Shown piece after piece: positions 20,120 through 29,262 of a stretch of 53,226 nucleotides of DNA. The stretch is from Candidatus Symbiopectobacterium sp. 'North America' (lineage in GTDB: Bacteria; Pseudomonadota; Gammaproteobacteria; Enterobacterales; Enterobacteriaceae). The position numbers were made by a program, and so were the translations under genes. Each line of letters opens with the position of its first letter. Within the stretch, counting starts at the first letter, position 1. Under the pieces are notes generated by a model. That model was not told the DNA's origin. It did no database searches and was given only the letters and a program-made list of their open reading frames with translations. The stretch is taken from the NCBI RefSeq assembly GCF_015762685.1, contig NZ_PEHF01000097.1:1-53226 (forward strand). The letters are read 5' to 3'.

Positions 20120-20685
20120 CTACCGTGCGGCCCAGCCGTTATTGGTTTTCACCAGAACAATTTTGGCTTCTTCTGGTTCAGTCATCCCTTTCACACCGGA
20201 GAACGCATTTTTATCAACCCAGCCCAGCAGGCCATCCAGTTTCCACGTGTAGGTCACTTGTGTGGTTTTAGCGCCAGCGCCATCACTCGGTTCAGTCCAG
20301 CTTGTGATCTCCACTTGATCTCCACTACAACACGATGACCAACACAGGCACCTTCCTCACGGTTCCAAAAATCAACTTGCTGGCCTTTGTCGGTGACTTC
20401 CAGAACATCAACGCTACTAAAGCCGTTAGACTGTTGTGAAACATTGACCAGCCCCTGTTCAACAAGCCCATTCAGGATTTCATCGCTGACATTGTATCCA
20501 GCAGAACGGTAGCCATGATTAATCTTTACCGGAAAACCTCTGTTGAACGCAAAATCATTGTTTTACAGTGAGTAGCACACCTTTGATTTTGAAATTTTTG
20601 CGTTGATAGCCTTCTCAAAATCACCTTTCTCACCACATCCCGCCAGAACAAGAGCTGTGCAAGTAACGAGTAAAATCGTCTTCAT
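20120..20685 (-). pseudogene. lipoprotein gene broken by a stop and an 11-bp duplication
   Basis: 'MKTILLVTCTALVLAGCGEK' is a lipoprotein signal with a lipobox (LAGC). The frame meets TAA at 20563-20565 after 'SKVCYSL', then continues 'NNDFAFNRGFPVKINHGYRS' and '...VDVLEVTDKGQQVDFWNREE'. At about 20303-20325 the minus strand reads GTGGAGATCAA directly followed by GTGGAGATCAC. This tandem 11-bp duplication shifts the frame; the downstream frame continues 'EITSWTEPSDGAGAKTTQVT' and 'LLGWVDKNAFSGVKGMTEPE'. Intact it would encode about 185 residues exported to an envelope membrane. Function unknown. Confidence 0.7.
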
Positions 20686-20688
20686 CAT

Positions 20689-21321
20689 CTTCCTATCCAT
20701 CCTGATAATCAAAAATGCTGTTATGTTTTGATGCCTTTCTGGTTGCCTGTAAGCGTTCCTGCTTGTTCTTACTGGCATAACACGGCAAAGCCACCTAATT
20801 AACCAATTGATAGAATTCAATCATTTTTTAGGTCTGTCATATCGTTTGTACCGATCAAAATCAAAGCAATGATAGAAATTAACTGCCATGTTTTATTTTT
20901 CGATCGATTAAAACAATTAAAGCGCCGTTCGAAAGAGCATCATTAATCGCTAATATCTATTAATATAAACTTATTGATCCTTTTTGTCGATCATTTTCTT
21001 GCTAGATGAAACGTTACTGGATAAAGTGAACGATAGGACTACAGGCCGATTTATACGCAGGTTCAGGCAGATGAGGCTACAGGCCGCAAGACCTGCTACA
21101 AAAGCGGTTCTATAGCCTTCACGTTGCTGTTATCAATGCAACATCAGGGAAAACAACCATGAAGGATGCCGTTAGCTGATTAGATAAAAAAATTCATAGG
21201 ATTCTGATAAGCGGCTCTCTTCGTCAGTCATTAACACAAATTTAAATAGCCAGAGGTATATCGCATCTGGCTCCGGCATTTTTACGCCTATTTTTACGTT
21301 TACTGTTTATATGGAGTTAAC
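20689..21321. other. intergenic region with a possible terminator
   Basis: No gene recognised. An inverted repeat AGCCAGA / TCTGGCT (21248-21272) may be a weak terminator or upstream hairpin of the next gene. Confidence 0.3.
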
Positions 21322-21699
21322 ATGAAAAAACTATTTATCGCTGCGTTGGTGATGCTGCCTCTTACTGCTTGCACCACCTATGGTAACAAATCCCTTAAAG
21401 ACGAATCCCAACAAAACGTAAAAAACAAAATCGTTAAAGGGAAAACTACCCAGCAAGATGTTATTAACGCATTCGGGGAACCACAAACGCGAGCCACCAA
21501 TGACGGTCAGGAAATGTGGTCCTACTCCAGCATCTCAGGCGAGACTCAGATCTCAAACTACATTCCCGGTCTAGCCCTGCTGAAGAACAGCAACACGGCG
21601 CATATAAACTCCCTCGAAATCTGGTTCAAAGGGAATGTTGTTGACCGATACAATTTCAGCCAAACGACGAGTAAGGTTTCGAAGGGATTGTTGGATTAA
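21322..21699 (+). CDS. SmpA/OmlA (BamE-domain) lipoprotein
   Basis: The 125-residue product has a lipoprotein signal ('MKKLFIAALVMLPLTACTTY', lipobox LTAC). Then comes the SmpA/OmlA pattern: 'KNKIVKGKTTQQDVINAFGE' with 'PQTRATNDGQEMWSYSSI', i.e. helix-turn then 'G.P......G...W.Y'. This fold occurs in BamE and in many small plasmid or phage lipoproteins; this copy is not the housekeeping bamE. The frame is intact, with a consensus SD ('ggagttaac'). Confidence 0.8.
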   Translation: MKKLFIAALVMLPLTACTTYGNKSLKDESQQNVKNKIVKGKTTQQDVINAFGEPQTRATNDGQEMWSYSSISGETQISNYIPGLALLKNSNTAHINSLEIWFKGNVVDRYNFSQTTSKVSKGLLD

Positions 21700-22295
21700 T
21701 TAGTATTTATCTGACGTCATATAACTTCAAAAACTTTTTAATACAAATATCCACAATGGGCCTCAGCATACGTTAAGACCCTATTTCCTTTTCAAGGAAA
21801 ACTAACTATTTTGACCTAGGCTTCACATAAGCGGATTAAAGTAGATACATCTAAATTTTCACATCTAGACTGGATTGTTATAGGATAAAAATCTTCTCAT
21901 CTTTAATCTGAGCCATTTTATATTTTATATACGAATTTTAAGTTAATCAATACAATCAGAACAAACATGCCATATAATGGTAGTAGTTAATACCTAATCA
22001 CTCAAAGAGAATGCTTTCTCGTCATTTTTTAAATAGCTGTTCCGAATAGTAGATCACTTAGTAACTGATATTAATAATTCCGTTTCTTATCATTACAGCT
22101 ATGGAACCTTGATATCAGAGGCTTTCGAGATGTAAAACTGATGATTCCTTGTGCTATATGGCTTGCACAGAATGTAGCAGTATTAAGAACAGCTATTTAA
22201 ATATCATCATTTTTTGAAATTAAAACTATTAATTCTATGGGCCATTGAGTTATATTACATATATCTTTTACACAACCATTTAAGAGCAGGCCTTG
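21700..22295. other. AT-rich intergenic region, no gene seen
   Basis: Long low-GC spacer with stops in all frames. No repeats or recognisable sites were found. Confidence 0.35.
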
Positions 22296-22961
22296 ATGAA
22301 GCACGAAAGCATCAATACATTCATTGCTGTAATTGGTCTAGGTTTAGCAGCATTCAGCACCTTCATGCAATTGAAACCTCAGAGTGATGCATTAGATATA
22401 ATCGCCACGACAAGTAATGCCAAGAATAAGGGTTTCTATCTTAAAGAGGGGAATCTGCCTACAGAACTTTTTGAGGAATCAAGAAGTCTTGCAGGCTCAT
22501 ATGATGTAACTCTTGAAATAACGAATAATTTAAATAGAACCGTTAGCATCAAGGCTATTGAGATAAAATTCATTATAAATGAAGGTAATGCAATATATTA
22601 TAATGACATGATATACTCTGAGTTTGATAGAAATATACTAAATACCCCTATTCCATATGAAGCTTATTCCGTTAAAAGGCTGAAAATATTTTTAAACATA
22701 CCAATTATCTATGATGATAGATTCCGAAAATGTTTCCATCCAACTAGATTTATAAGCGAGTACGATAAATATTTTGATAGTATTAAACATTGCTATTATT
22801 CAAAGAATACTGACATGATGGATAATAAAGTCAACTCCCGCACTTTGGATGGAGGGGGAGTTATCTTCACACATGAAAATAAGAACTCGTTAAGATATGA
22901 GATTATTGTCACAACAGGTGATAATACAAAAATAAGAAAAGAATTCAATATTCATGGGTAA
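22296..22961 (+). CDS. hypothetical protein with an N-terminal membrane anchor
   Basis: Residues 8-26 ('INTFIAVIGLGLAAFSTFMQ') form one hydrophobic segment. The remaining 190 residues look like a beta-rich extracytoplasmic or cytoplasmic domain ('YDVTLEITNNLNRTVSIKAI', 'NSLRYEIIVTTGDN'). No family is recognised. The frame is intact and flanked by long non-coding stretches, so it stands alone as possible cargo. Confidence 0.55.
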   Translation: MKHESINTFIAVIGLGLAAFSTFMQLKPQSDALDIIATTSNAKNKGFYLKEGNLPTELFEESRSLAGSYDVTLEITNNLNRTVSIKAIEIKFIINEGNAIYYNDMIYSEFDRNILNTPIPYEAYSVKRLKIFLNIPIIYDDRFRKCFHPTRFISEYDKYFDSIKHCYYSKNTDMMDNKVNSRTLDGGGVIFTHENKNSLRYEIIVTTGDNTKIRKEFNIHG

Positions 22962-23361
22962 GCAATGATTGAATAATAATTTATCATAAATTAGCGTAGA
23001 AGCTGCCTAGTTTTACTAGCGGTGATTATCTTTAGTATTGACAAATCACCCCCTACCAGACAACATATAGTTATTGCTCTCACCACGGAAATTTTTAATG
23101 ATTTCGAAAAAAACGACATATTTTTCAATTTAATAATTAAAATTAATGCAATTAACAGGAAAGTCATTAGTTATCACATTGAATTATAAAACATATTTCT
23201 CACCTATTTTACTTCTTATCCTGATACTATCGAAAATATCTGTAGAATTAAAATCCATTATCAATTCATTTTTACCTATAAAAAACAAGATAAAATAAGT
23301 GTATAACTTAAAAGATAAAATAAGAATGTATCGAAAACGTAAGCACGCATTTCAATCTTAT
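22962..23361. other. AT-rich intergenic region, no gene seen
   Basis: Low GC, no coding frame or recognised site. Confidence 0.35.
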
Positions 23362-23847
23362 TCAGTACAATACAACAGCGATCTTCATCCTATCAACCGC
23401 TTGAGATAACGCCTCATAGAGATCGCCCTCAATCTCATGCCCAAACTCACAGTTCCTGAACATTACCACATAGCCATTGGTCAGAACTCGCATATGGGCA
23501 AGGTTTATCGGTTCTATAGCTATTCTGATGTCTGTACCTTTGTATTCAGCTACTGGATAGCCCATGTCGGTGTGAAGCATGATACCGCCAGAGGCTTCCA
23601 GATCGGATAAGAAGTTATCTTCAGCTATGGCTTCACGTAGATCCTGTAGGCCAAGCGCGTTCATCAGTTTGGACTCATCTGGAGCATTGGCTTTTACCCT
23701 GCCGCAGTAATAATCATCATCCAGAACACTTACGGGCGTGTTGGGATGCTAACTGTTATAGGCTTTGGTCTCTGACATCAGAGATTTTACTGTTTCTTCG
23801 CTTACTTGACTAAGTTCAGAAATTAATCTCCTATATATATTTACCAT
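23362..23847 (-). pseudogene. hypothetical gene with an internal amber codon
   Basis: From ATG 23847 the frame reads 'MVNIYRRLISELSQVSEETV', meets TAG at 23749-23751, and continues in the same frame as 'HPNTPVSVLDDDYYCGRVKA' and 'DLREAIAEDNFLSDLEASGG' to 23362 (161 codons). The start codon overlaps the stop of the upstream gene (ATGGTAA), indicating translational coupling. No family is recognised; the acidic composition resembles small plasmid-borne proteins. A shorter product from ATG 23664 is possible. Confidence 0.6.
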
Positions 23848-24038
23848 ACGTTCCTTATCACAAGCATTTGCTGATTCTGATAGGAAAAAAAATCGTAATC
23901 TTTAATATAGATGTTATTGTCATTTTCGAGAGTAAGTTTTATCCCGTGTTTTTTTTCTTCAACGTCTTTAACTATATAGGTCATAGATGGTATGTTTTCA
24001 TTTGCATGAAAGAGCGTAATGATTTTAATATTATTCAT
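23841..24038 (-). CDS. small hypothetical protein
   Basis: ATG 24038 follows 'aaggaaa'. The 65-residue product ('MNNIKIITLFHANENIPSMT', 'KLTLENDNNIYIKDYDFF') is beta-rich and acidic. It is coupled to the next gene by an overlapping stop/start. Function unknown. Confidence 0.55.
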   Translation of the reverse strand: MNNIKIITLFHANENIPSMTYIVKDVEEKKHGIKLTLENDNNIYIKDYDFFSYQNQQMLVIRNVW

Positions 24039-24305
24039 TTTTTGATTTTCCTTTTTATTTTTTAATACCATATTTATTTTAGGAAAATCAAATTTAATTT
24101 TTGGATAATAACGTTTTCCGTGATAATTTAATTTTCTTTTGAAAAGATATTTATCTTATGAGCTAACGCTCATGTGCTGGCGCACGGCTAAGCCCTAACT
24201 CTAAGATATGTATTTTCATATTGATGAGGTTAATTTTTAATATTGATAGTAAAAAGAGGAAAGATCTTTTCCAGATCATTCCATCATAAAATAACAAAAT
24301 TGATC

Positions 24306-24321
24306 CTATGTTTGAACATAG
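24306..24321. repeat. isolated copy of the 16-bp palindrome
   Basis: CTATGTTTGAACATAG, identical to the copy at 24803-24818, lies about 430 bp before the four-copy array. It may be an additional operator or handcuffing site. Confidence 0.6.
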
Positions 24322-24381
24322 CATTACCGCGATAACATATAGCATTTGCTCTTAAACTTATAGGAAAACTATATTCAAAGA

Positions 24382-24421
24382 AGCAGCACTTAGTGATTGT
24401 CCAAAACAATCACATTGCTGA
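24382..24421. repeat. inverted repeat GTGATTGT-N5-ACAATCAC, copy 1
   Basis: A perfect 8-bp inverted repeat with a 5-nt loop (24393-24413), flanked by 'agcagcactta' and 'attgctgaaa' shared with copy 2 at 24546-24585. Confidence 0.6.
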
Positions 24422-24545
24422 AACAGGACTTGCCCCTGTTAGTGATGGATTTATCCATAAAAGATCGCGGCGACAGCCACTAATAAAGTTAAAAGTAAAT
24501 TTCATTCTTTACGACCATACTATCGTTATGAATTTAATAACAGAA

Positions 24546-24585
24546 AGCAGCGCTTCGTGATTGTACGAAACAATCACTTCGCTGA
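24546..24585. repeat. inverted repeat GTGATTGT-N5-ACAATCAC, copy 2
   Basis: The same core at 24557-24577, here extended by outer arms CAGCG / CGCTG to give a longer hairpin. The two copies are 164 bp apart in direct orientation. Confidence 0.6.
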
Positions 24586-24734
24586 AAATAAGCATCAAGA
24601 AAACCACATGTTCCCACGTAAAACTCTCCGCACATAAAAATAAAGGTAAACTGGACTCTCTTAACTTCTTACTAATTATTTAATTATAAGCACTATCCCA
24701 ACCCAATAAAATAAAGGCTTCATACCTTTTTTTG

Positions 24735-24818
24735 CTATGTTCAAACATAGCAGATACCTATATGCGCACATAGATCCGTCCTATGTTCGAACATAGCAAG
24801 ATCTATGTTTGAACATAG
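24735..24818. repeat. iteron-like array of 16-bp palindromes
   Basis: Four copies of CTATGTTYRAACATAG begin at 24735, 24758 (variant CTATATGCGCACATAG), 24781 and 24803, spaced 23, 23 and 22 bp. This places them on one face of the helix at about two-turn intervals. They lie just upstream of an AT-rich segment and the RepL-like gene. Regular spacing of 20-23 bp is typical of plasmid iterons; an operator array is the alternative. Confidence 0.7.
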
Positions 24819-24942
24819 TTTTTTTAACATATAGCAATATCATAATAATAAAAGCCCTATTTTATTTATAGTTTAACTATTGACTTTTATTTTTCTGCAT
24901 AGTATTAAAAACAACAAAATAAAAACTATAAGAGAGAATAAT

Positions 24943-25608
24943 ATGAATACTAATGACACTAAACTACTTCGCTTATTTGAAACATTAACCACCGAACAAA
25001 AGATTGATATCGCAAGACACTTGCTGCAAAACAAAGATATAAAATCAACTACCGTTATTGCAACAGAAGAAGATAGAGCGATCTCATTTGCACAGCCCTA
25101 TGTTTTTGCTTTTACTTCCAACTTTCGTGTTTTTTCTGATTTAGATATATCGAAGAATGAATTCCGTGTATTAACTTACATCTTAGAATACATGGAGTTC
25201 GGAAACCTTATCAACCTTTCACAGTCATCACTCTGTAAAGCGTTGAATATCGCATCTGGAAACATGTCCAACATATTCAAAAAGCTAAAACAGAAAGGCA
25301 TTCTCGTTGAACATCATGGACACCTGTATATTAACTCGAATATTTTCGCCAAGGGTATGAGTCATCAACTTGATGAGACACGTAAAGAGCATTTAGGTAA
25401 TGCCAGAAGCCTTAATGCTGAGATTGAATAATATCCAAAGAACTATGCTGATTACTTAAAAAAAGAAAGATGAAGCTTAGCTTTAGAAACTGAAACTAAA
25501 GAGATCTATACTGATGCTTTTGTTTTTAGTAAGAAGAAAAAGAATAACGCTGTTCTTAATGCTAAAAACAGTATACAGATCGATAAACCCCAAAAAGTAT
25601 ACAGATAA
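24943..25608 (+). pseudogene. RepL-like winged-helix replication/regulatory protein, two stops
   Basis: ATG 24943 has an 'agagag' SD, and a promoter-like TTGACT-17-TATTAA lies at 24880-24908. The 162-codon first part contains a winged helix: 'DISKNEFRVLTYILEYMEFG', 'NLSQSSLCKALNIASGNMSN', 'IFKKLKQKGILVEHHGHLYI', then 'NIFAKGM', like RepL-type plasmid proteins ('N...F.KG'). The same frame passes TAA 25429-25431 and TGA 25471-25473 and continues Lys-rich sequence ('TDAFVFSKKKKNNAVLNAKN') to 25608. The winged helix is uninterrupted, so a shortened protein might still bind DNA. Likely role: initiator or regulator acting on the palindrome array. Confidence 0.6.
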
Positions 25609-25802
25609 ACAAAGGAAAATGGCTGTTTAAATACTAATGATAACAACAATATTGGCAGCACCAACAATACGGTGTAGTATTATCTGACAGAGCTCTGAGT
25701 TTTATCATGATTGAACCTGACAGTGGCGAAATGCGGACGTTACGCTCGCACCATAAGAAAATAATATTGATAGACTTGTAAATTCTCAATCAACTAAGAT
25801 GA

Positions 25803-27250
25803 TTAATACTTTGAACGCTTTGCATATTCACTGCTAAGAGATTTCAACAGCTTATTATCACGTTCACTTTGAAGCGTTCGCTTCTCTTCTTCCTGTTCAA
25901 TCTCTTTTTCAATTTGCGAAAATGTTTTACGTCCACGTGTACTTAGTTTCGCCTTGACAGTTGGTTCGTTGCTTGTGAAATTTTTTTCAAAATCTAATTT
26001 AATGGTTCTCATTTCAGCGTGCATTTTTACATACCCTCTAACCATGCTTTCTTTAAACTTATAAAAGCCACGCCTTTTATTTCCGAAAACTGAAATAACA
26101 ATCTCTCCATAATCAGCCTTGCTTAACAGAGACAATATCCTTCCAAATTTTTTCTCATCAGGTGGAACATTAGTTATTAATTTTTTCCAGACAAGTTGAT
26201 TAATCACGTCAGAGTAAGAAATAAAAATATCACTTTTTTACGCTGCATATCTGCCGAATCAGCCACAGCCTAAAGAAGATACGCCACATCCGGGCTTCTA
26301 CCTGCTGTAGCTAAGTTATAATCTTTCTTCAAAAACTCAGCGACGGAACTAACAGCATCTTTTAAACCTTCTAAAAACAAATGAAAATTTATTTCATCTG
26401 TGTTACTCTGATGAGCTTTAATTAACATATTTTCACAGATAAGATGAACGTAGTGCGGATAACCATCACTAAGACCAGCAATTCTAAAACGAATATCGTC
26501 GGGCACTGATAGATCAAACTCCCTAAATGCCCTATCAATAATAGCGTAGTGTTCACTCCACGACAGTGGCTCAAGATTTAACTCTTGGATTTGGCGTGAG
26601 CTTGAAGCATGGCCGCCCAGCAATTCATTTAATGAATCACCTATACCTGTAAATATGAGTTTTACAGGGCTTTTCTTATCACCAAGCTGTTTTAATAGCG
26701 TGCCAAATTTCTCTTTTTCTTCAAGTGAGATTATCCGATCAAACTCATCAATGACAATATAAGGGGCTTTTGAATAAATTTTTGTTAATAAGCCCAGTGC
26801 ATACACAGCAGAAGAAACATCATTGATCTCCACTTTTTCTTGCTGTTGTTTATGCGTTTTGTTTTCTATCTTAACTCAAGTGGCACTAATACCTATAGAT
26901 GCGCTCGCAGACCACTCCGAACGACTAGCATCAATCTGTTCGACCGCATCCCGAAAAGCATCAGCAATGATCCCTGCAAGCGTAGACTCTGGAACACAGC
27001 TCACAAAAATAGGATCATTATCTTCTTGCATATTGAAAGCAACGGTATGCACTAAAGAGGACTTTCCAACTCCGCGATCACCATAAATAAAAGCATGCCG
27101 ACCCGGCGCATGTAGTGCTGTTTCGAGTGTATCCACCTGATCGCCTCGACCGAACAGAAACTCATTAGTATCAATTGGTTCTGCCGGACGGACAACGGTG
27201 TATAAATCGTTTAAGAACTCATCTCTTGAGACTTGTAGAAAATTTTTCAC
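25803..27250 (-). pseudogene. AAA-type ATPase (AAA_16/ORC-like), three lesions
   Basis: GTG 27250 follows 'aagggg'. The N-terminal part carries 'LFGRGDQVDTLETALHAPGR' and Walker A 'GDRGVGKSS'. TGA at 26876-26878 follows 'SIGISAT', and the frame continues with Walker B 'PYIVIDEFDRI', sensor region 'KLIFTGIGDS' and 'AGLSDGYPHYVHLICENML'. TAG at 26270-26272 and a frameshift near 26235 come next. The C-terminal 130 residues ('KLITNVPPDEKKFGRILSLL', 'FGNKRRGFYKFKESMVRGYV') form a winged-helix-like and coiled-coil tail. Restored length is about 480 residues. Such STAND/ORC-like ATPases are common in islands, where some act in defence, but no partner is evident here. Confidence 0.7.
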
Positions 27251-27525
27251 TAACGCCCCTTGATAACTGTGCAGCGAGCGAACGGATATACAGATGTAAT
27301 AAATACTGTATCTAACGAAACTACAACCGAATTTTATATTTTATAGTTAAGATATAAAACAATCAATAGCAATTAATTAGCCCTGCTGGTGGTATAGCAG
27401 GAAGCGGAGTGATCTGTTTCTCAGTTTTTAACGCATTATATAGTTTGTAATGTTCTCTTATGACTCAAAACTGCCTATCAGATGATAGTATAGCCCCATC
27501 CACAAAAATACAGATCAAATCTGAG

Positions 27526-27765
27526 TTACCGCCAGTCAAGTAGATCCTATGGTGATACCCGATCACGCTCCATCTGCTTGAGAATTTTTCTCATCTTCAG
27601 CTTACGCGCCTTCTTCTCCCCAATCTCCTGATAGTATTCTTCACGCCGCTCCGCTGCTACCTTGCGGAACTTCTTCAACAGTTGGTTCAGTGTTTTGATG
27701 TCAGTAGTAGCGGCTTCAGCTTGGATTTTTCTATACATAAACATAACATGGAATTCATCAATCAT
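27526..27765 (-). CDS. truncated H-NS-like protein (oligomerization domain only)
   Basis: The protein reads 'TDIKTLNQLLKKFRKVAAER' then 'REEYYQEIGEKKARKLKMRK', aligning with the H-NS dimerization region ('[20 protein letters not shown]'). TAG at 27547-27549 stands where H-NS-type proteins have 'P(N/E)(E)LL'; the frame reads on 'DLLDWR' to TAA 27526-27528. There is no C-terminal DNA-binding domain (TWTGQGRTP). Short H-NS fragments on islands (H-NST) bind and antagonise host H-NS; that role is inferred. The natural end may be either stop. SD 'gagggg' precedes ATG 27765. Confidence 0.55.
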
Positions 27766-27794
27766 TTTTAACCCCTCAGTTTTATCTATTTTAT

Positions 27795-27813
27795 TTCCCT
27801 CTTAACGAGGGAA
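27795..27813 (-). repeat. intercistronic hairpin 4 of the accessory module
   Basis: TTCCCTC-N5-GAGGGAA, about 30 bp before the next minus-strand start codon. It shares form and position with the hairpins at 28224, 28594 and 28885. Confidence 0.5.
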
Positions 27814-27825
27814 TATATTCACTAT

Positions 27826-28191
27826 TTAATGACGATTCACTGTCATTTTTAACTTCCAATAAATAGGACCATCAGTGTCATCCTGCTTTATGTTTTTTAA
27901 AACCAGCTTAATGATATGTTCTTTATGCCAATATAAAATCATTTCTTTTATCTCATCAACGTTGATGTCTGATAAGTCCTTATATATTCCATCCTTTTCA
28001 CACTCTTCAACCTCATACGCAATCAAAACATCATAAAGTATCTCTGACAGTATTTCCCCATTTAAAACATTCATTGCAGTTTCAGGTTCCTTTTCATATA
28101 TGCTATAAATCGTTTTACAATAGCCCTGTAATATTGTTGAAATAAGATATATTGCTGTTTCACTCTTTTCATTTAATACCATCTCTTTCAT
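27826..28191 (-). CDS. hypothetical acidic helical protein
   Basis: ATG 28191 ('MKEMVLNEKSETAIYLISTI') opens 121 codons; the frame extends upstream to 28239, but the SD 'agaag' favours 28191. The product is acidic and helical ('LYDVLIAYEVEECEKDGIYK'). No family is recognised. It belongs to the minus-strand series of small genes downstream of alpA. Confidence 0.55.
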   Translation of the reverse strand: MKEMVLNEKSETAIYLISTILQGYCKTIYSIYEKEPETAMNVLNGEILSEILYDVLIAYEVEECEKDGIYKDLSDINVDEIKEMILYWHKEHIIKLVLKNIKQDDTDGPIYWKLKMTVNRH

Positions 28192-28223
28192 TTTTAATTC
28201 TTCTGTTAGGTTGATTGTTGTTA

Positions 28224-28237
28224 GCCCCTCGCGGGGC
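28224..28237 (-). repeat. intercistronic hairpin 3
   Basis: GCCCC-TCGC-GGGGC between two small genes; on the transcribed strand it is followed by 'TAACAA'. Confidence 0.5.
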
Positions 28238-28248
28238 AACGTTAAAAC

Positions 28249-28545
28249 TTACTTCCTAAAGCTATCCGAATACCACACCAACTTTTCTGCAACTTGTTCA
28301 AAGTTAACCTCTCTAATATCACCACTATTCCCTTCTTGAGCGGTGAACTTCTCAAAGTTGTTCTGTATATGATTCATCACATTCATAATGAATGGACTCA
28401 TAAAATCTGGATCATCCAGATAGTCATTAGTGTCTCCATCACCATTGACTTCCTGAAAGATTTTCCAGCTTGCTTCAAACGATCTTTTAGCGAGATCGAA
28501 GAACAACACTGTAGATTTATTATTAACTTCATTATTTTTAGACAT
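28249..28545 (-). CDS. small hypothetical acidic protein
   Basis: 98 residues, acidic ('NGDGDTNDYLDDPDFMSPFI') with predicted helices on both sides. ATG 28545 follows 'gagggt'. No family is recognised. It was probably co-transcribed with its neighbours on the minus strand. Confidence 0.55.
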   Translation of the reverse strand: MSKNNEVNNKSTVLFFDLAKRSFEASWKIFQEVNGDGDTNDYLDDPDFMSPFIMNVMNHIQNNFEKFTAQEGNSGDIREVNFEQVAEKLVWYSDSFRK

Positions 28546-28593
28546 AATTAACCCTCACTTTTATATGATTATTTGAAATTCATTTTATTTTAG

Positions 28594-28608
28594 CCCCCAG
28601 AATGGGGG
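28594..28608 (-). repeat. intercistronic hairpin 2
   Basis: CCCCC-AGAAT-GGGGG between two small genes; followed on the transcribed strand by 'CTAAAA'. Confidence 0.5.
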
Positions 28609-28619
28609 AAACAGAAAAA

Positions 28620-28855
28620 CTACTTCTTATAAACTAGGTTTATGATTACAGATCCATATTCTAAATCCACCTCATCAAGTAGCGCTTCATTCACTGCCTA
28701 TTCAACGCATCTAACAAGTGTTTATCCCCCATGATTTCCTCGATAGAATAGCCACTCAGAGCAACAAAAACATTAAAGTTCTCTTGGATTGTTCTCAATG
28801 TTTTAGGCGTTCTTTTACATAACATACTTACTATTACTGATATATCATTTTCCAT
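28620..28855 (-). pseudogene. small frameshifted gene of unknown function
   Basis: From ATG 28855 (SD 'aagga') the frame reads 'MENDISVIVSMLCKRTPKTL' and '...GYSIEEIMGDKHLLDALNR', ending at TGA soon after. The next frame continues directly as 'VNEALLDEVDLEYGSVIINL' to TAG 28620-28622. A one-base shift near 28690-28700 restores a protein of about 77 residues. Its size and setting match the other small genes in the series. Confidence 0.5.
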
Positions 28856-28882
28856 TTACACATTCCTTTTTCATATTTATTA

Positions 28883-29233
28883 TTAGCCCCTTTCGGGGCT
28901 GAATAGATAAAAGATACTGATTAGACATGCAAGATAGCTCATTGCCTGATGAATCTGCCTTAAATTAACCAGCGCTTCATCAAAATAAATGTGATTAATC
29001 AATGTTTTATACTTATATTTTTTCAAGAATTTGTTATAATCTTTATTGCCATTTTCTATTATAGATTTTAAAACACCTTCCATATAATCATCGCCTTCAA
29101 TATTATGATAGAATCTTTTTCCCATGTATTCCTGCATACGTTGTAGGTAAAGATAATAATCCTCTGCGCTTTTCAATATAAAAAACTTTGTGGCGTCATT
29201 GCTGACATTCATTTGCATTGTTGGCAACATCAT
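28883..29233 (-). CDS. hypothetical protein, small-gene series
   Basis: 116 residues, helical, with aromatic-rich segments ('SAEDYYLYLQRMQEYMGKRF'). The last codons (S-P-E-R-G-stop) are encoded by an intercistronic hairpin. No family is recognised. Confidence 0.5.
   Translation of the reverse strand: MMLPTMQMNVSNDATKFFILKSAEDYYLYLQRMQEYMGKRFYHNIEGDDYMEGVLKSIIENGNKDYNKFLKKYKYKTLINHIYFDEALVNLRQIHQAMSYLACLISIFYLFSPERG
28885..28900 (-). repeat. intercistronic hairpin 1, overlapping a stop codon
   Basis: AGCCCC-TTTC-GGGGCT overlaps the 3' end and stop codon of the upstream gene; 'TAATAA' follows on the transcribed strand. Confidence 0.5.
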
Positions 29234-29262
29234 ATTTTTTATTTCATTTTATTTTATTTATA

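Noticed and set aside
24163..24345. Small hydrophobic open frame near the palindromes
   Set aside because: No ribosome-binding site or family resemblance; it overlaps a palindrome copy at its start.
24735..24818. CRISPR array
   Set aside because: Units are palindromes with 6-7 bp spacers, far too short for CRISPR spacers, and no cas genes are present.
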